Position numbers and translations under genes: made by a program | Part shown: positions 27,743-29,119 of the stretch, piece after piece | Numbering within the stretch: the first letter of the stretch is position 1 | How the letters are laid out: each line of letters opens with the position of its first letter | The notes under the pieces: model-generated | Seen by the model: only the letters and a program-made list of their open reading frames with translations | Told to the model about the DNA's origin: nothing | Databases searched by the model: none | DNA from: a virus | Virus record (IMG/VR): IMGVR_UViG_3300037427_000046 | Span: 1 to 29,119 of that record | Reading direction: 5' to 3' (one strand) | Length of the DNA stretch: 29,119 bases

Positions 27743-28954
27743 TTACTGTACAAAATACCTTCCTGCGTTTGGATTATCTAAGTGATAAATAACGTTATAT
27801 CTTACACCATCAATAGCGTGATTGTAATTATCTACATAGAGCTTTGATCCTTTGTCTGCGTAAACATAGTTGTTTAATTCTTTGGCTATGTTTGTTGATT
27901 CTGGGCTTACTATTAATTCATAGTCTTGCATTCTAGTTATACCGCTTTCAATAGTTCCTTTTTTAACTGGCTTAATGTTTACACCTAAATGCTTTAAATC
28001 TGCTATTAGTCTAGGCTCTGCTGAATCTGCTATGATTAACTTATCACTTATCTTGCTTAATATAATCTCAGCAAGTTGATTAGACTTTAATCCATTCTGA
28101 TAGATATGTTCTTTTAGATAGATCTTACGCTTAGACTTATCAATGGCTACTTCTGTTAAGCTGTCTGGATCAACGCTAAACCCAAAGTCCATTCCACAAG
28201 ATGTCTGTAAGCCATCAGGATTAAATTCTCCAAATGTCCAATTCTCAAACACAACACCCTCTGCTTTGTCTAACCAGCCACCAAGTATCTTATGCTGATA
28301 CTTTTTAAAGTTTCTATGCTTTATAGTGTTAATACGCTCTAGGAAGCTCTGTGAGAGATTTTCTCTGTTGTCTAGGTATGTACTATGGATATAGCATACA
28401 TTGTCTCTAACGCCATTAAAACCAGCTTCTACGCCTTTGTCTTGAAAGAACCTATTGTATATCCAATGCTCTTTAGTGACTGGGTTTAATATTAAGATGA
28501 TTCTGTTCTGCACATCTTTTTCCCTAATACTTAAATCAATCGTATCGAATATATCCTCATCAATCAATTCCTCAGCTTCATCTAATACCCACGTGCTTAT
28601 TCCTTGTAATGATTTAAGACTAGCTGTTTGATTACCTGCTGATGTCTTTATACCTCTAAATAGTATATCTGATTTATTGCCTAAGTTTACAACCTCAGCT
28701 TTGTTTACGCTAAAGATATTATCAAAACCTAATAAACTGATCTTTTCTAAGAATTCAGGAATAATTGAGAGATGTGCTGACACCATTGTGAATCTTGTAA
28801 ATAATACTCTAATGTTCTTAGACATTGTAAGCAGCGTAAGAAACACCGTTACAGCAAATGACTTTCCAGAACCTCTACCCCCTGTGATTATAAAGTAACG
28901 AGCATCAGATTCAAATAAAGGATTATATTTCTTATTCAGTATCAGTTTCAACAA
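27743..28954 (-). CDS. Terminase large subunit
   Basis: A 403-residue packaging ATPase/nuclease of the PBSX/terminase_3 type. Walker A GGRGSGKS is at 25-32, Walker B VLDEAEE at 123-129, a coupling-like ILILNP at 153-158, and RNase H-like nuclease acidic residues at D256 (CGMDFGFSVDPD), D310 (IADSAEPR) and D382 (HAIDGVRYN). It would translocate DNA into the prohead and cut the concatemer. The start is uncertain: the listed TTG at 28954 is followed by a second TTG, which is TAG in the other contig-end copy. A start at the nearby CTG codons is therefore more robust. It partners the small subunit, which overlaps it across the contig join. Confidence 0.94.
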   Translation of the reverse strand: MLKLILNKKYNPLFESDARYFIITGGRGSGKSFAVTVFLTLLTMSKNIRVLFTRFTMVSAHLSIIPEFLEKISLLGFDNIFSVNKAEVVNLGNKSDILFRGIKTSAGNQTASLKSLQGISTWVLDEAEELIDEDIFDTIDLSIREKDVQNRIILILNPVTKEHWIYNRFFQDKGVEAGFNGVRDNVCYIHSTYLDNRENLSQSFLERINTIKHRNFKKYQHKILGGWLDKAEGVVFENWTFGEFNPDGLQTSCGMDFGFSVDPDSLTEVAIDKSKRKIYLKEHIYQNGLKSNQLAEIILSKISDKLIIADSAEPRLIADLKHLGVNIKPVKKGTIESGITRMQDYELIVSPESTNIAKELNNYVYADKGSKLYVDNYNHAIDGVRYNVIYHLDNPNAGRYFVQ

Positions 28955-29119
28955 ATGTTATGACAGGCATATTAATAGCTTTATCTCCAGAAGTTACATC
29001 TAATCTATTCGTTTCATTCCATCCTAGTCTAGTCTTTGCTGCGTGTATTACAACTGAAGGCACTTTATCTTTTACACATTCATAATACTTTGACTTGATA
29101 AAGTCTTTTTGTATGTTTT
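28827..29119. repeat. Terminal direct repeat, copy 2
   Basis: This is the partner of bases 1-293, with 7 substitutions and no gaps. It holds the start of the large terminase and the 3' half of the small terminase gene. Confidence 0.93.
28932..29119 (-). CDS. Small terminase, C-terminal fragment (second copy, cut by the contig end)
   Basis: This is the last ~62 codons of the small terminase, truncated at the window end. It encodes the same amino acids as residues ~56-117 of the gene at 106-459. The three base differences are silent (GTA/GTT, GTT/GTC and ACC/ACT). Confidence 0.88.
   Translation of the reverse strand, partial: NIQKDFIKSKYYECVKDKVPSVVIHAAKTRLGWNETNRLDVTSGDKAINMPVITFVETDTE

Noticed and set aside
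1-29119. Integrase, repressor, tRNA genes, CRISPR array, anti-CRISPR or toxin-antitoxin genes
   Set aside because: None could be recognised by reading all plausible frames and intergenic stretches. Small unknown early genes could include defence inhibitors but show no identifying feature.

Overview
This window looks like the complete, circularly permuted genome of a small tailed phage (siphovirus type) that infects a Bacteroidetes host, probably a flavobacterium. It was most likely assembled from an environmental sample. The first 293 bases and the last 293 bases (28827-29119) are the same stretch with 7 substitutions, so the unique circle is about 28,826 bp. All recognisable genes lie on the minus strand. 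The DNA is AT-rich. Start codons mostly follow A-rich leaders rather than Shine-Dalgarno sequences. The main non-coding gap carries a perfect Bacteroidetes promoter (TTTG, 19 bp, TAnnTTTG). I see no integrase, repressor, tRNA or CRISPR array, so a lytic lifestyle is the simplest reading.

Transcription runs from high to low coordinates and starts at the early promoter near 9016-9046. The early/middle block (8990 down to 2612) encodes small unknown proteins, a candidate recombination protein, an SSB-like protein with an acidic C-terminal tip, a DnaA-domain-IV-like protein, a winged-helix replication initiator, NinG, a sigma-like regulator, a zinc-finger protein and a DUF3310 protein. It is followed by a DNA-modification pair: a Mom-like protein (1958-2608) and a ParB-domain/adenine methyltransferase fusion (446-1615). 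The small terminase follows directly (106-459).

Crossing the contig join, the late block runs from the large terminase (28954-27743) through a tail assembly chaperone with a probable -1 programmed frameshift. It continues through tail-completion, tail-tip and fibre proteins to the tape measure protein (20021-18441). Head genes come after the tail genes: XkdF-like protease, acidic coiled-coil scaffold, major capsid protein, a putative major tail protein, LamG protein, portal with a long C-terminal extension, and head-tail connector. A lysis-like cassette (10917-9162) of small membrane proteins, a DUF5675 protein, a holin-like protein and a metallophosphoesterase closes the circle.

Genes are packed by stop/start overlaps (TAATG, TGATG, ATGA, TAGTG). 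Reading through these junctions reveals several very small genes, including two single-span membrane peptides of 20 and 25 residues. A 12-bp motif, TTCTATTATATA, recurs before six genes and may be a phage-specific expression signal.
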